A stretch of DNA of 22,611 bases, from positions 1 through 22,611 of the forward strand of contig JBJEOA010000001.1 of NCBI GenBank assembly GCA_051880475.1. Direction: 5' to 3'. The notes under the pieces were generated by a model that saw only the letters and a program-made list of their open reading frames with translations, searched no databases and had not been told where the DNA came from. Made by a program: the position numbers and the translations under genes. This document shows positions 1 through 6,991 of the stretch, piece after piece. Source of the DNA: JAUUSJ01 sp051880475. Its GTDB lineage: Bacteria > Bacillota > Clostridia > Lachnospirales > Lachnospiraceae. How positions within the stretch are numbered: position 1 is the stretch's first letter; each line of letters opens with the position of its first letter.

Positions 1-226
1 GGGAGCAGCATAAATAAGCGTGCGGTTAAAATTTGGAAACGCAGCGTGTTGAAAAAGCAGGGCATCTTTTCTTTTATGCGTCTGATAATCTGACATAAAA
101 AAATTAGGAAGCGAATTCTTGGGAGCAGTATAAATAAGCGTGCGGTTAAAATTTGGGAACGCAGCGTGTTGAAAAAGCAGAGCATCTTTTCATTTATGCG
201 TCTGATAATCTGACATAAAAAATTAG
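1..226. repeat. Two tandem copies of a 120-base-period repeat
   Basis: Positions 1-106 and 121-225 are about 96% identical. They differ at four substitutions (positions 9, 37, 61 and 72 of the unit) and by one A in an A-run; the last 12-14 bases of each 120-base period diverge. The first copy touches the window edge, so the array may continue leftwards. Each copy contains a short inverted repeat (TTATG...CATAA at about 74-98). In copy 1 a minus-strand frame of 32 codons (96 down to 1, start MSDYQTHK) is open to the edge. In copy 2 the same frame stops after eight codons, and neither has a convincing ribosome binding site. I read this as an intergenic repeat rather than coding DNA. The family is not recognised. 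Confidence 0.85.
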
Positions 227-265
227 AAAAATTGCTTACTAACACAGTTTTTACAATCAAATTTA

Positions 266-294
266 TTGACCAAAATATGAAAAAATGATACAAT
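266..294 (+). promoter_or_regulatory. Sigma-A type promoter of the dha operon
   Basis: The -35 box TTGACC (266-271) and the -10 box TACAAT (289-294) are separated by exactly 17 bases, and TG at 286-287 makes an extended -10. Transcription would start near 301, giving an untranslated leader of about 112 nt before dhaK. No obvious operator palindrome was seen. A second, weaker extended -10 (TGCTATTAT, 382-390) lies closer to the gene but lacks a good -35 box. Confidence 0.7.
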
Positions 295-412
295 AAAGCT
301 AGCAAAAATATAGGAAATTCATAAAAGTATCTAAAAAAATAATGTATGGGTTTGATATAAATGTGGATTTCAAAAAAGATATGCTATTATATCAATTTAG
401 GAGGGTATTAAG

Positions 413-1405
413 ATGAAGAAGATTATTAACGGTGTGGAGCAAGTGGAAGATCAGATGATAATGGGTATGGTAAAAGCTTATCCTCAGTATGTAAAAAAAT
501 TAGACTGCGGCAACGTAGTAGTAAGAGCTGAGAAAAAAGAAGGCAAAGTAGCACTTATCAGTGGAGGCGGAAGTGGACATGAGCCAGCACACGGTGGATT
601 TGTTGGAAAAGGTATGCTTGACGCTGCTGTAGCAGGCGCTGTATTTACATCCCCTACTCCAGATCAAATTTATGAAGGAATCAAAGCTATCGCTACAGAC
701 GCAGGTGTTCTTATGATTATCAAGAACTATACAGGCGACGTTATGAACTTTGAGATGGCAGCTGAGATGGCTGAGTCCATGGACGGAATCAAAGTAAAAC
801 AAGTTATAACAAATGATGACGTAGCTGTTCAAGATAGTTTATACACAATCGGACGTCGTGGTGTTGCTGGTACAGTATTTGTACATAAAATTGCTGGTGC
901 GAAAGCTGAGACAGGTGCATCCTTAGATGACGTACAGGCAGTTGCACAAAAAGTTATCGATAATGTTCGCACAATGGGTATGGCAATCAAACCTTGTATC
1001 GTTCCAGCAGCAGGAACTCCTGGATTTGAGATTGCAGACGACGAGATGGAAATTGGTATCGGTATCCACGGCGAGCCAGGTGTAGAGAAGAAAGCACTTG
1101 AGTCCGCAGACGCTATCGTTGACCAGTTAATGGAGAAAATTTTAGCAGATATCGACTATGCAGACAGTGAAGTTGCAGTTATGATTAATGGATGTGGAGC
1201 TACACCTTTGATGGAGCTTTTCATTGTAAATAATAGAGTTGCTGATATATTAGCAGAAAAAGGAATCAAAGTATATAAGACATTCGTTGGCGAGTATATG
1301 ACATCTCTTGAGATGGAAGGATTCTCCATTTCCTTACTTCGCTTAGACGACGAGTTAAAAGAATTATTAGATGCAGAGGCAGATACACCTGCTTTCAAGG
1401 CATAA
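413..1405 (+). CDS. dhaK: PEP-dependent dihydroxyacetone kinase, subunit DhaK
   Basis: DhaK binds dihydroxyacetone and receives phosphate from the ADP cofactor held by DhaL, giving dihydroxyacetone phosphate for glycolysis in the cytoplasm. The 330-residue product has the family's normal length. The SGGGSGHEPAH motif places His56, and GIGIHGEPG places His218, the histidine that forms the covalent hemiaminal with the substrate carbonyl in the E. coli enzyme. Asp108 in the YTGD motif matches the second active-site acid. The start follows a strong AGGAGGG (399-405) at good spacing. It is the first gene of a dhaK-dhaL-dhaM operon behind a near-consensus promoter. No DhaR/DhaS-type regulator is visible in the window, so control is unknown. 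The assignment is secure. Confidence 0.97.
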   Translation: MKKIINGVEQVEDQMIMGMVKAYPQYVKKLDCGNVVVRAEKKEGKVALISGGGSGHEPAHGGFVGKGMLDAAVAGAVFTSPTPDQIYEGIKAIATDAGVLMIIKNYTGDVMNFEMAAEMAESMDGIKVKQVITNDDVAVQDSLYTIGRRGVAGTVFVHKIAGAKAETGASLDDVQAVAQKVIDNVRTMGMAIKPCIVPAAGTPGFEIADDEMEIGIGIHGEPGVEKKALESADAIVDQLMEKILADIDYADSEVAVMINGCGATPLMELFIVNNRVADILAEKGIKVYKTFVGEYMTSLEMEGFSISLLRLDDELKELLDAEADTPAFKA

Positions 1406-1453
1406 CTTTGATATGCCCTGCGGGGATACTTTGTTAAAGGAAGGAAGACTATC

Positions 1454-2077
1454 ATGGTAGACAGTAAAAAAGTATTAGAAATCATCGATAAGATGAAAGA
1501 AGATATCGTAGCAAATAAAGCTTTTTTGACAGAACTTGATAATGTAATCGGTGATGGAGACCACGGCATTAACTTGGCGAGAGGATTTTCTAAAGTAGAA
1601 GAAAAATACGCAGCCCTAGAGGGAAAAGATATCGGAACAATCCTAAAGACCGTTGGTATGACATTAGTATCCACGGTTGGTGGAGCTTCTGGTCCTTTAT
1701 ATGGAACGGCGTTTATGAAAGCTGGTGCTTATTTAAACGGAAAAACAGAGATTGATTTTCCTATGTTTATCGGAGCATTAAAGGAGGCGACAGCTGGCAT
1801 AAAACTTCGCGGAAAATCTACGACAGGTGAAAAGACAATGCTTGACGCCATTGTTCCAGCTACAGAGGCGATGGAGAAAAATTTTGAGGAGACAGGCGAC
1901 TCAAAACAGGCACTCCTAGCAGGGGTAAAGGCGGCAGAGGAAGGTGTCGAGTATACAAAGACGATTATCGCCACAAAGGGACGTGCAAGCTATCTAGGAG
2001 AGAGAAGTATCGGACATCAAGATCCAGGAGCTACTTCTTTCACTCATATCCTCACTGTAATTGCAAACGAAATTTAA
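1454..2077 (+). CDS. dhaL: Dihydroxyacetone kinase ADP-binding subunit DhaL
   Basis: DhaL carries a permanently bound Mg-ADP/ATP that is rephosphorylated by DhaM and passes phosphate to the substrate on DhaK. The 207-residue protein has the typical all-helical single-domain length. The metal-binding signature VIGDGDHG puts aspartates at 34 and 36, with Asp29 just before them, matching the three Mg ligands of the family. The nucleotide-loop motif GGASGPLYG and the C-terminal GERSIGHQDPGA are also present. The ATG at 1454 is preceded by an AAAGGAAGG stretch (1436-1444). It lies 48 bases after dhaK; that spacer holds a small imperfect hairpin around CCCTGCGGG. Operon position and motifs leave little doubt. 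Confidence 0.96.
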   Translation: MVDSKKVLEIIDKMKEDIVANKAFLTELDNVIGDGDHGINLARGFSKVEEKYAALEGKDIGTILKTVGMTLVSTVGGASGPLYGTAFMKAGAYLNGKTEIDFPMFIGALKEATAGIKLRGKSTTGEKTMLDAIVPATEAMEKNFEETGDSKQALLAGVKAAEEGVEYTKTIIATKGRASYLGERSIGHQDPGATSFTHILTVIANEI

Positions 2078-2101
2078 CGGATGCTCTAGGAGGAAAATGA
2101 T

Positions 2102-2482
2102 ATGGTAGGTATTGTTATTGTGTCCCATAGCCAGAAGCTCGCAGAGGGAGTAAGAGACCTTGCAGCTTTGATGGCACCGACTGTTCCTATTGTCGCAGCG
2201 GGCGGCATGGAAGATGGAGGATTTGGAACAGATTACGCAAAGATTTATGAGGGAATTGAATCCATTTACACAGATGACGGTGTCATTGTGTTGATGGATC
2301 TTGGAAGTGCTGTTATGACGACAGAGATGGTGCTAGAAGAGATGACAGAACGCAAAATTGAGATGGTAGATTGCCCTGTAGTGGAGGGCGCCATCAGTGC
2401 CGCAGTGGCGAGCGAGGGTGAAGCTCCAATCGAGGACGTTATTAAGGCAGCGAAGACAGCAAAGAATATGGCGAAATTTTAA
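2102..2482 (+). CDS. dhaM: Dihydroxyacetone kinase phosphotransfer subunit DhaM (EIIA-Man-like)
   Basis: DhaM takes phosphate from HPr of the PEP:sugar phosphotransferase system and hands it to the nucleotide on DhaL, linking dihydroxyacetone use to PEP. The 126-residue product is the single-domain form known from Firmicutes. It lacks the HPr-like and enzyme-I-like extensions of E. coli DhaM. His9 in the leading VIVSHS strand is the expected phosphorylated histidine, and the VIVLMDLGSAVMTTE segment is typical of this EIIA-mannose-like fold. An excellent AGGAGG (2088-2093) precedes the ATG, 24 bases after dhaL. It is the last gene of the operon, followed directly by a strong hairpin. Confidence 0.95.
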   Translation: MVGIVIVSHSQKLAEGVRDLAALMAPTVPIVAAGGMEDGGFGTDYAKIYEGIESIYTDDGVIVLMDLGSAVMTTEMVLEEMTERKIEMVDCPVVEGAISAAVASEGEAPIEDVIKAAKTAKNMAKF

Positions 2483-2489
2483 TAAGTCT

Positions 2490-2524
2490 AACAAAGGGAG
2501 CTAAAGTTTTTAGCTCCCTTTGTT
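2490..2524 (+). terminator. 16-bp perfect hairpin after dhaM
   Basis: Bases 2490-2505 pair perfectly with 2509-2524 around a 3-base loop. The stem contains GGGAGCTAAA paired with TTTAGCTCCC. Eight bases separate it from the dhaM stop. No run of T follows on either strand (GCAATAAAA on plus), so it is not a textbook intrinsic terminator. Its position and strength suggest it ends or protects the dha transcript. Confidence 0.6.
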
Positions 2525-2593
2525 GCAATAAAAAAGATATAGAAGGTGGGAAACATAGAATAGTAAAAACTTTTATTGGGAGGAGGAAAAAAT

Positions 2594-3322
2594 ATGGCAG
2601 TACTTAGAAGAATTCCGTTTAAACATGTAAATAATTTTAGAGATATTGGAGGGTATGCCACGAGAGATGATATGGTAGTGAAATGGCGAAGATTATATCG
2701 CTCTGACAGCTTAGCAAATCTAAAGACAGAAGAGTGGATTATGTTTGAGCGATTAAATATTCGAACTGTTATTGATTTAAGAAGCAAATCAGAAATCAAA
2801 AAAAATCCAGATAATCTTCCAAAAAATATTCGATATTACCACTGTCCTTTGCAGGGGGAAGTGGAAAATGAGTTAAAGTCAGCACAAAAAGCATTTGAAA
2901 GAAGTATGAGTGCAGGATATCAATCCATTCTTCAATATAATGCAAAGCAATTAACGGCGGCAGTGATGACGGTTTGTGATAACCTAAAAAGAGGGAATGT
3001 CGTATTTCACTGTACAGCTGGAAAGGATAGGACGGGGGTATTGGCAGCAGTTATTTTAACTCTCCTTGGTGTGCGAAAGAATGATATTATTGCGGATTAT
3101 GAAATTTCTCACACATTAAATCAAAAATTTAATAAAATAATTTTAAAACAGATGCCGGATATGGAGAAAAAAGCATATATGTTAGAATCAAATCCAGAGG
3201 ATATGAAGGCATTTTTAGATGAATTGAAAAAAATAAATTTAGAGCAATATTTCATTGAAAATGGTGGGATGAAAGACCGTATGGAGTATCTTCTTAGAGA
3301 ACTTCGAGAAGAGATAGAATAG
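2594..3322 (+). CDS. Tyrosine-protein phosphatase, Y_phosphatase3 (IphP-like) family
   Basis: This is a cysteine-based phosphatase: the P-loop HCTAGKDRTG supplies Cys140 as nucleophile and Arg146 as phosphate ligand. The N-terminal NNFRDIGGY and LYRSDSL segments (residues 13-40) are characteristic of the Y_phosphatase3 family (tyrosine or phosphoinositide/dual-specificity substrates). The real substrate cannot be deduced. The product is 242 residues with no signal peptide or membrane segment, so it is probably cytoplasmic. The start is the ATG at 2594, because an upstream in-frame TTG (2576) would place the GGGAGGAGG ribosome binding site (2578-2586) inside the gene. It is a single gene after the dha hairpin; no clear promoter was found. 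A downstream terminator, if present, may lie in the N gap. Confidence 0.85.
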   Translation: MAVLRRIPFKHVNNFRDIGGYATRDDMVVKWRRLYRSDSLANLKTEEWIMFERLNIRTVIDLRSKSEIKKNPDNLPKNIRYYHCPLQGEVENELKSAQKAFERSMSAGYQSILQYNAKQLTAAVMTVCDNLKRGNVVFHCTAGKDRTGVLAAVILTLLGVRKNDIIADYEISHTLNQKFNKIILKQMPDMEKKAYMLESNPEDMKAFLDELKKINLEQYFIENGGMKDRMEYLLRELREEIE

Positions 3323-3386
3323 GAAAGTAAAAAGAATAAAAAAACGACTCAGAGCATAAGATAGTGCTATGAAAGTCTCTGTAAGC

Positions 3387-3486
3387 NNNNNNNNNNNNNN
3401 NNNNNNNNNNNNNNNNNNNNNNNNNNNNNNNNNNNNNNNNNNNNNNNNNNNNNNNNNNNNNNNNNNNNNNNNNNNNNNNNNNNNNN
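3387..3486. other. Assembly gap (100 N)
   Basis: Exactly 100 N, the usual placeholder for a gap of unknown size. It hides the end of the phosphatase 3' region and the promoter, start and first part of yqfC. The left contig ends in a hairpin-rich stretch (CAGAG 3350-3354 with CTCTG 3377-3381, and ATAG/CTAT at 3361-3370). No shared sequence was seen on the two sides. Confidence 0.95.
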
Positions 3487-3678
3487 GCAGAAGTGCAAAA
3501 TTATCGGGGGATATTAGAATATACGGATGAAGTCATTGCGATTGAGGGGAAAAAGCAAGTTTTGATGATAAGAGGGAGCAGTTTATTAATTGAGTATTTT
3601 ACAAATGAATCTATGAAAGTAACGGGGCAAATTGATATGATTGAGTATAACACGAAAAAAATGAGATGGAAAAGGTAG
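3487..3678 (+). CDS. yqfC: Sporulation protein YqfC, 3' part only
   Basis: Only the last 63 codons are present; the frame is open up to the gap at 3487. The visible text (YRGILEYTDEVIAIEG, then two further beta-rich stretches ending in TGQIDMIEY) matches the small YqfC family, normally about 90-100 residues, whose core is an N-x-x-GILEYSDEVI segment. In Bacillus yqfC and yqfD belong to the mother-cell sigma-E regulon and are needed for normal sporulation, but the biochemical role is unknown. It lies 9 bases before yqfD, the usual arrangement. A GTG at 3493 could be read as a start, but the family extends further upstream, so this is a truncation by the assembly gap and not a short gene. Confidence 0.85.
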   Translation, partial: AEVQNYRGILEYTDEVIAIEGKKQVLMIRGSSLLIEYFTNESMKVTGQIDMIEYNTKKMRWKR

Positions 3679-3687
3679 GTACTCCTT

Positions 3688-4935
3688 ATGCTGATTAGTC
3701 TTTTTCGATATCTGGGCGGATATATGAAATTAAAAATAGAGGGAAATGCCATCGAGCGTTTCTTTACCCTATGTGGCAAGAAGGATATCTTGCTTTGGAA
3801 TATTACATATAAAAAAGATTATTACGAATGTTTTGTAAGTGCAAGAGGATTTGAAGAAATGGAAGTTATCATGGAAAAGACAAATACGAAGATTACAGTT
3901 TTGGAAAAATGTGGTCTTCCGTTTTTTTTGCATTGTCACAGAAAACGAAAAGTATTTGTGCTTGGATTTTTTCTCTGTATCATCCTCGTATATACCTTAT
4001 CTTTATTTGTGTGGGATATTGAAGTGATTGGGACATATACTCACACAAAAGAGGAAATATTAAAATATATGAAGCAAAAAAATATTTTATCTGGAGTTTT
4101 GAAAAAAGATATCAATTGTGCAAAGCTTGAGGAAGATATGAGAGAGGATTTTGATGATGTGGCATGGGTTTCTTGTGAGCTTGACGGAACGAGACTTACC
4201 GTACATTTAAAGGAATCGTTACAGACCGATACAAGTAAAAAACAAAAAGAGCCATGTGATTTAAGTGCGAGAAAATCTGCCACAATCACCTCTATCATAA
4301 CAAGAGAGGGAACTCCGCTCGTTCAAAAAGGGGATAAAGTAAAAAAAGGAGATACACTAATTTCAGGATTGATTTATATTTACGATGATGCAAATGAGAT
4401 ATTAGAGGCGGGAAAAGTGGCGGCGGACGGAGATGTGTACGGAAGGACGGTATATGAGTATGAAGATTCCTTTGAGAGTAGTTATTATGAGAAGAAATAT
4501 ACGAAAGAGGAGAGAAAAAACTATACGATACAGATTGGGGAGTATCAGATAAAATTATGGGAAAAAACAGATAAAAATAAAAATTACGATACTTTATCTG
4601 AGAAGAAACAATTAAAGATTGGGACGAATTTATACTTGCCTGCGTCTATTGAAAAAATCACGCTAAGAAATTATGAGCAAAAGCGAAAGACAGATACAAA
4701 AGAGGAGATGGAAAATAAGGCAAAACAGCGTCTTAATAAGTTTTTAGATGGATTGAAAAAAAAGGGGGTGTCAATCTTAGAGAATCATGTTAAAATAGAG
4801 GTGAATGAGGGAAAATGCAGTGCAAAAGGAAAGATTATTGTCAACGAATCTATTGCAAAGATACGGACAATTAATAAAAACGCTGTGAAAGACTCGTTAA
4901 AAGAAAAGCAACAAAAAGACAGTGAGGGACAGTAA
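3688..4935 (+). CDS. yqfD: Sporulation protein YqfD, membrane protein
   Basis: The 415-residue product has the family's typical length and N-terminus (SLFRYLGGYMKLKIEG), which also supports the ATG at 3688. A cytoplasmic-looking region of about 85 residues is followed by one strong membrane helix (about 88-109) and a large, lysine-rich outer domain. The segment just after the helix, with IEVIGT and a helical stretch, resembles the POTRA-like fold seen in FtsQ-type proteins; that is an inference. The SIITREGTPLVQKGDKVKKGDTLISG stretch is a conserved YqfD element. The protein is needed for sporulation in Bacillus by an unknown mechanism. The ribosome site is weak (AGGTAGG near 3674). phoH starts 2 bases after its stop, so the two are probably cotranscribed. 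Confidence 0.93.
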   Translation: MLISLFRYLGGYMKLKIEGNAIERFFTLCGKKDILLWNITYKKDYYECFVSARGFEEMEVIMEKTNTKITVLEKCGLPFFLHCHRKRKVFVLGFFLCIILVYTLSLFVWDIEVIGTYTHTKEEILKYMKQKNILSGVLKKDINCAKLEEDMREDFDDVAWVSCELDGTRLTVHLKESLQTDTSKKQKEPCDLSARKSATITSIITREGTPLVQKGDKVKKGDTLISGLIYIYDDANEILEAGKVAADGDVYGRTVYEYEDSFESSYYEKKYTKEERKNYTIQIGEYQIKLWEKTDKNKNYDTLSEKKQLKIGTNLYLPASIEKITLRNYEQKRKTDTKEEMENKAKQRLNKFLDGLKKKGVSILENHVKIEVNEGKCSAKGKIIVNESIAKIRTINKNAVKDSLKEKQQKDSEGQ

Positions 4936-4937
4936 CT

Positions 4938-5966
4938 ATGAGTATGTACGAAGAGGAAATTAATATTACATCGGAACATGCCTCTAATATTTTTGGTCAG
5001 TTCGATGCATATATGAAAAAAATAGAAAGACAGCTTCATGTTTCGATTATTTTACGTGAGGGAAAGCTAAGAATCGTAGGGAATACGGGAAGTATTAAAA
5101 GAGCACAAAAAGTAATTCACTATCTCTATGAACTTTCACAAGCTGGAAATATGATTACAGAGCAAAATGTAGATTATGCCTTATCTCTTACGATAGCCGA
5201 CCAGCTTGAGGAGGCTAGAGCACTAGATTCTGAGATTGTATGTCATACAATTGCCGGAAAGCCGATTAAGCCAAAGACACTTGGACAAAAGGAATACTTA
5301 GATGAGATTTCTGAGAAAATGATTGTATTTGGAATCGGACCTGCCGGAACGGGTAAGACTTATCTTGCAATGGCAAAGGCAATTACCGCATTTAAGAATA
5401 ATGAGGTAAATCGAATTATCTTAACGAGACCTGCGATTGAGGCGGGGGAGAAACTTGGATTTTTGCCTGGAGATTTGCAAAGCAAGGTAGACCCTTATCT
5501 TCGCCCGCTTTACGATGCATTATATGAGATTATGGGTGCAGATACGTTTATGAAAAATATGGAAAAGGGATTGATTGAGGTGGCTCCTCTCGCTTACATG
5601 AGAGGGCGAACATTGGACAATTCTTTTATTGTCCTTGACGAGGCGCAAAATACGACACCTGCCCAGATGAAAATGTTTTTGACTCGAATTGGATTTGGCT
5701 CTAAGGTAATTATCACAGGAGATTTGACACAAAAAGATTTGCCAGCGGGGACAAGGTCAGGTCTTGACGAGGCACTTTACGTACTTCGAAATGTGGACGA
5801 GATTGGCATTTGCCAGCTGACAAGCAAGGACGTTGTAAGGCATCCGTTAGTGCAAAAAATTGTCACAGCCTACGACCAATACGAGGCGAAAAAAGCAGAG
5901 ACAAAGAAAAATAAAAAAGAGAAAAAAGAAAAAAATAGAGGAAATCAAAATGACAATAGAAATTGA
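4938..5966 (+). CDS. phoH: PhoH-family ATPase
   Basis: PhoH proteins are cytoplasmic P-loop ATPases of the superfamily-1-like type, thought to act on RNA together with YbeY. The 342-residue protein shows an N-terminal KH-like nucleic-acid segment (about 30-65). The Walker A motif GPAGTGKT is at 134-141 and the Walker B motif IVLDEAQN at 231-238. Other conserved blocks are TRPAIEAGEKLGFLPGDL (163-180) and the sensor-like TGDLTQKDLP. The C-terminus becomes a lysine/glutamate tail (from about 315), usual for Gram-positive members. The ATG follows GAGGGA (4924-4929). Its last 17 bases overlap the start of ybeY, so translation is probably coupled. Confidence 0.95.
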   Translation: MSMYEEEINITSEHASNIFGQFDAYMKKIERQLHVSIILREGKLRIVGNTGSIKRAQKVIHYLYELSQAGNMITEQNVDYALSLTIADQLEEARALDSEIVCHTIAGKPIKPKTLGQKEYLDEISEKMIVFGIGPAGTGKTYLAMAKAITAFKNNEVNRIILTRPAIEAGEKLGFLPGDLQSKVDPYLRPLYDALYEIMGADTFMKNMEKGLIEVAPLAYMRGRTLDNSFIVLDEAQNTTPAQMKMFLTRIGFGSKVIITGDLTQKDLPAGTRSGLDEALYVLRNVDEIGICQLTSKDVVRHPLVQKIVTAYDQYEAKKAETKKNKKEKKEKNRGNQNDNRN

Positions 5967-6447
5967 GAAAGAATGTAATATCGAACTTTCATTCGAGCCA
6001 GAGCCAATTATTAGGAAGGTAATTAATGAGGCGCTAGATTATGAGAAATGTCCGTATGAATGTATGGTATCCGTTATATTAACCGATAATGAGGGAATAC
6101 ATGAGATTAATAAAGAGCAAAGAGGAATCGATGCTCCAACCGATGTGCTTTCCTTTCCGATGATTGAGTATACTACGGCGGGTGAGTTTGATTTTTTAGA
6201 GGAAGATGAGTTTGCGTTTGAGCCAGAGAGCGGAGAGCTTGTGCTTGGAGATATTATTATTTCTCTCGATAAAGTAAAAGAGCAGGCCGCATCTTACGGA
6301 CATAGTGAACAAAGAGAGCTTGCATTTTTAGTAGCTCACAGTATGCTCCATCTTTTTGGATATGACCATATGGTTGATGAGGAGCGTATTATAATGGAAG
6401 AAAAGCAAGAGGAAATTTTGCAAAATACAAATTATAAAAGAGAATAA
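5950..6447 (+). CDS. ybeY: Endoribonuclease YbeY (rRNA maturation factor)
   Basis: YbeY is a zinc-dependent single-strand endoribonuclease involved in 16S rRNA 3' maturation and ribosome quality control. The zinc triad H-x3-H-x5-H is intact as His130, His134 and His140 in AHSMLHLFGYDH, and the DAPTDVLSFP block (61-70) is another family signature. The product is 165 residues. An upstream in-frame start at 5860 exists but would only add a lysine-rich shadow of the phoH tail. The ATG at 5950 has AGAGGA (5937-5942) at proper spacing and gives the normal N-terminus. It overlaps phoH by 17 bases. In many Firmicutes dgkA and era follow; here they do not. Confidence 0.95.
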   Translation: MTIEIEKECNIELSFEPEPIIRKVINEALDYEKCPYECMVSVILTDNEGIHEINKEQRGIDAPTDVLSFPMIEYTTAGEFDFLEEDEFAFEPESGELVLGDIIISLDKVKEQAASYGHSEQRELAFLVAHSMLHLFGYDHMVDEERIIMEEKQEEILQNTNYKRE

Positions 6448-6489
6448 AAAAGAGAAATATGTCAATACTACTACTATGAAAGACGATGA

Positions 6490-6536
6490 CAAATGCTAAG
6501 GTAAACGAAGATAGCTTTCATTTGCTTTGGCATTTG
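6490..6536 (+). promoter_or_regulatory. 16-bp hairpin with G-U pairs between ybeY and the BofC-like gene
   Basis: Bases 6490-6505 pair with 6521-6536 along all 16 positions, using three G-U wobbles and a 15-base loop. Wobble pairing means the structure works in the plus-strand RNA rather than as a DNA palindrome. No T-run follows, so it is not a typical terminator. It lies 38 bases before the next gene's start. A further ATGAAAG/CTTTCAT pair (6477-6483 with 6515-6521) overlaps it and could compete. An mRNA processing, stability or attenuation role is inferred. Confidence 0.55.
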
Positions 6537-6574
6537 CCACACTAGTCTGTAACGAAAGAAGAGGAGGAATTGAC

Positions 6575-6961
6575 ATGACAAATTTACTAAGAAAATTCGT
6601 TATTATTTCTACCATCCTTTTTTCCGTCGGATTTTTTATTGAGGTTATGGAAAGAGATATGGAAGAAGATAGAAAGAAGATAGAAGTCTACAAAAAGCAG
6701 GGAAAAAAAGAACAAGAAGATAAAAAAACGGTAATAAAGACAGATGCACAGGTGACGGCTAAGATAGGAGAATGTGATTATCGCCTTGGGTTAATGGATA
6801 ATCAAATCGTCGTGTACCGAGGAAATGAGAGTCAGATATATGAATATACGAATCTCATTTTGCAGCATCTTCCCTACGAAGAACAGCGAAAAATTTTACT
6901 TGGACAAGGATATTATACCGAGAAGGAACTCTACGAATTTTTGGAAACGTATTCTAGTTAG
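6575..6961 (+). CDS. Small membrane-anchored protein with BofC C-terminal-like domain
   Basis: The 128-residue product has an N-terminal membrane helix (about 8-24, VIISTILFSVGFFIEV) followed by a highly charged linker (25-56). A C-terminal domain of about 65 residues reads YRLGLMDNQIVVYRG...LPYEEQRKILLGQG...LYEFLETYSS. The layout resembles the C-terminal domain of BofC, an intercompartmental sporulation checkpoint protein in Bacillus, and similar short clostridial proteins. This is recognition by pattern and not certain. The start is the ATG at 6575 behind GAGGAGG (6561-6567), not the in-frame ATG at 6527, which lies inside the 3' arm of the hairpin. Topology suggests a short inside end and the domain outside the membrane or in the forespore space. 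Confidence 0.7.
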   Translation: MTNLLRKFVIISTILFSVGFFIEVMERDMEEDRKKIEVYKKQGKKEQEDKKTVIKTDAQVTAKIGECDYRLGLMDNQIVVYRGNESQIYEYTNLILQHLPYEEQRKILLGQGYYTEKELYEFLETYSS

Positions 6962-6991
6962 GGAAATAGATAAAATATAAAGGAAGAAAAA

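Noticed and set aside
1..96. Minus-strand 32-codon open frame in repeat copy 1
   Set aside because: No ribosome binding site, and the same frame is stopped in copy 2 after eight codons; cannot be judged at the window edge.
500..832. Minus-strand frames opposite dhaK, dhaL, nusA, infB and others
   Set aside because: They are antisense shadows of well-supported genes, rich in Ser/Phe/Leu and without ribosome sites.
2576..2593. TTG start for the phosphatase
   Set aside because: It would put the strong GGGAGGAGG ribosome site inside the coding sequence; the ATG at 2594 fits.
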